A stretch of DNA of 6,149 nucleotides, taken from CAZDKO01 sp964506075 [NCBI: uncultured bacterium]. Lineage in GTDB: Bacteria; CAZDME01; JAYEMH01. The notes under the pieces were generated by a model. That model searched no databases, had not been told where the DNA came from, and was given only the letters and a program-made list of their open reading frames with translations. The first letter of the stretch is position 1, and each line of letters starts with the position of its first letter. Both the position numbers and the translations under genes were made by a program. The DNA lies in contig CAZDKO010000051.1 of the NCBI GenBank assembly GCA_964506075.1, forward strand, positions 1 to 6,149, in the 5' to 3' direction. Below, piece by piece: positions 6,145 to 6,149 of the stretch.

Positions 6145-6149
6145 ATTTC

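Overview
The window is an ordinary-looking chromosomal segment of a bacterium with AT-leaning, closely packed genes, clear Shine-Dalgarno sequences and sigma70-like promoter elements. It carries six protein genes, one of them cut by the left edge. No tRNA, rRNA, CRISPR array, insertion sequence or integration site was recognised. The gene set (inverting disaccharide phosphorylase plus beta-phosphoglucomutase, a stand-alone PTS EIIA domain, an Fe-S type PurF) suits a fermentative, probably anaerobic bacterium. I cannot place it taxonomically from these genes. A Firmicute or one of the uncultivated anaerobic phyla would both fit.

Left block (1-2418, all minus strand, transcribed right to left): an MscS-family mechanosensitive channel, then beta-phosphoglucomutase (pgmB), then a glycoside hydrolase family 65 enzyme of which only the first 214 residues lie in the window. 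pgmB and the GH65 gene overlap by ATGA. A GH65 phosphorylase releases beta-glucose 1-phosphate from an alpha-linked glucose disaccharide, and PgmB turns this into glucose 6-phosphate. The pair is therefore a compact, ATP-sparing disaccharide catabolic module. The channel gene lies 51 bases upstream on the same strand and may be co-transcribed.

Centre (2419-3130): a divergent intergenic region of about 250 bases, then a plus-strand gene for a stand-alone PTS EIIA domain of the fructose/Ntr type. The intergenic region holds a near-consensus promoter for the EIIA gene, two candidate promoters for the channel operon, and a perfect 12-base palindrome placed where an operator could act.

Right block (3131-6149, minus strand): purF (amidophosphoribosyltransferase, first step of purine synthesis) followed after one base by pyrG (CTP synthase, last step of CTP synthesis). 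Both are glutamine amidotransferases. pyrG ends only 8 bases from the end of the convergent EIIA gene, with no recognisable terminator between them. PurF has the four cysteines of the Bacillus-type [4Fe-4S] cluster but no propeptide.

For three genes the longest open frame begins at an upstream TTG. The Shine-Dalgarno position and the family's usual N-terminus favour a later ATG, which is used here. I see no undescribed multi-gene system. The most interesting points are the EIIA/channel/phosphorylase neighbourhood and its shared palindrome, and the propeptide-free Fe-S PurF.
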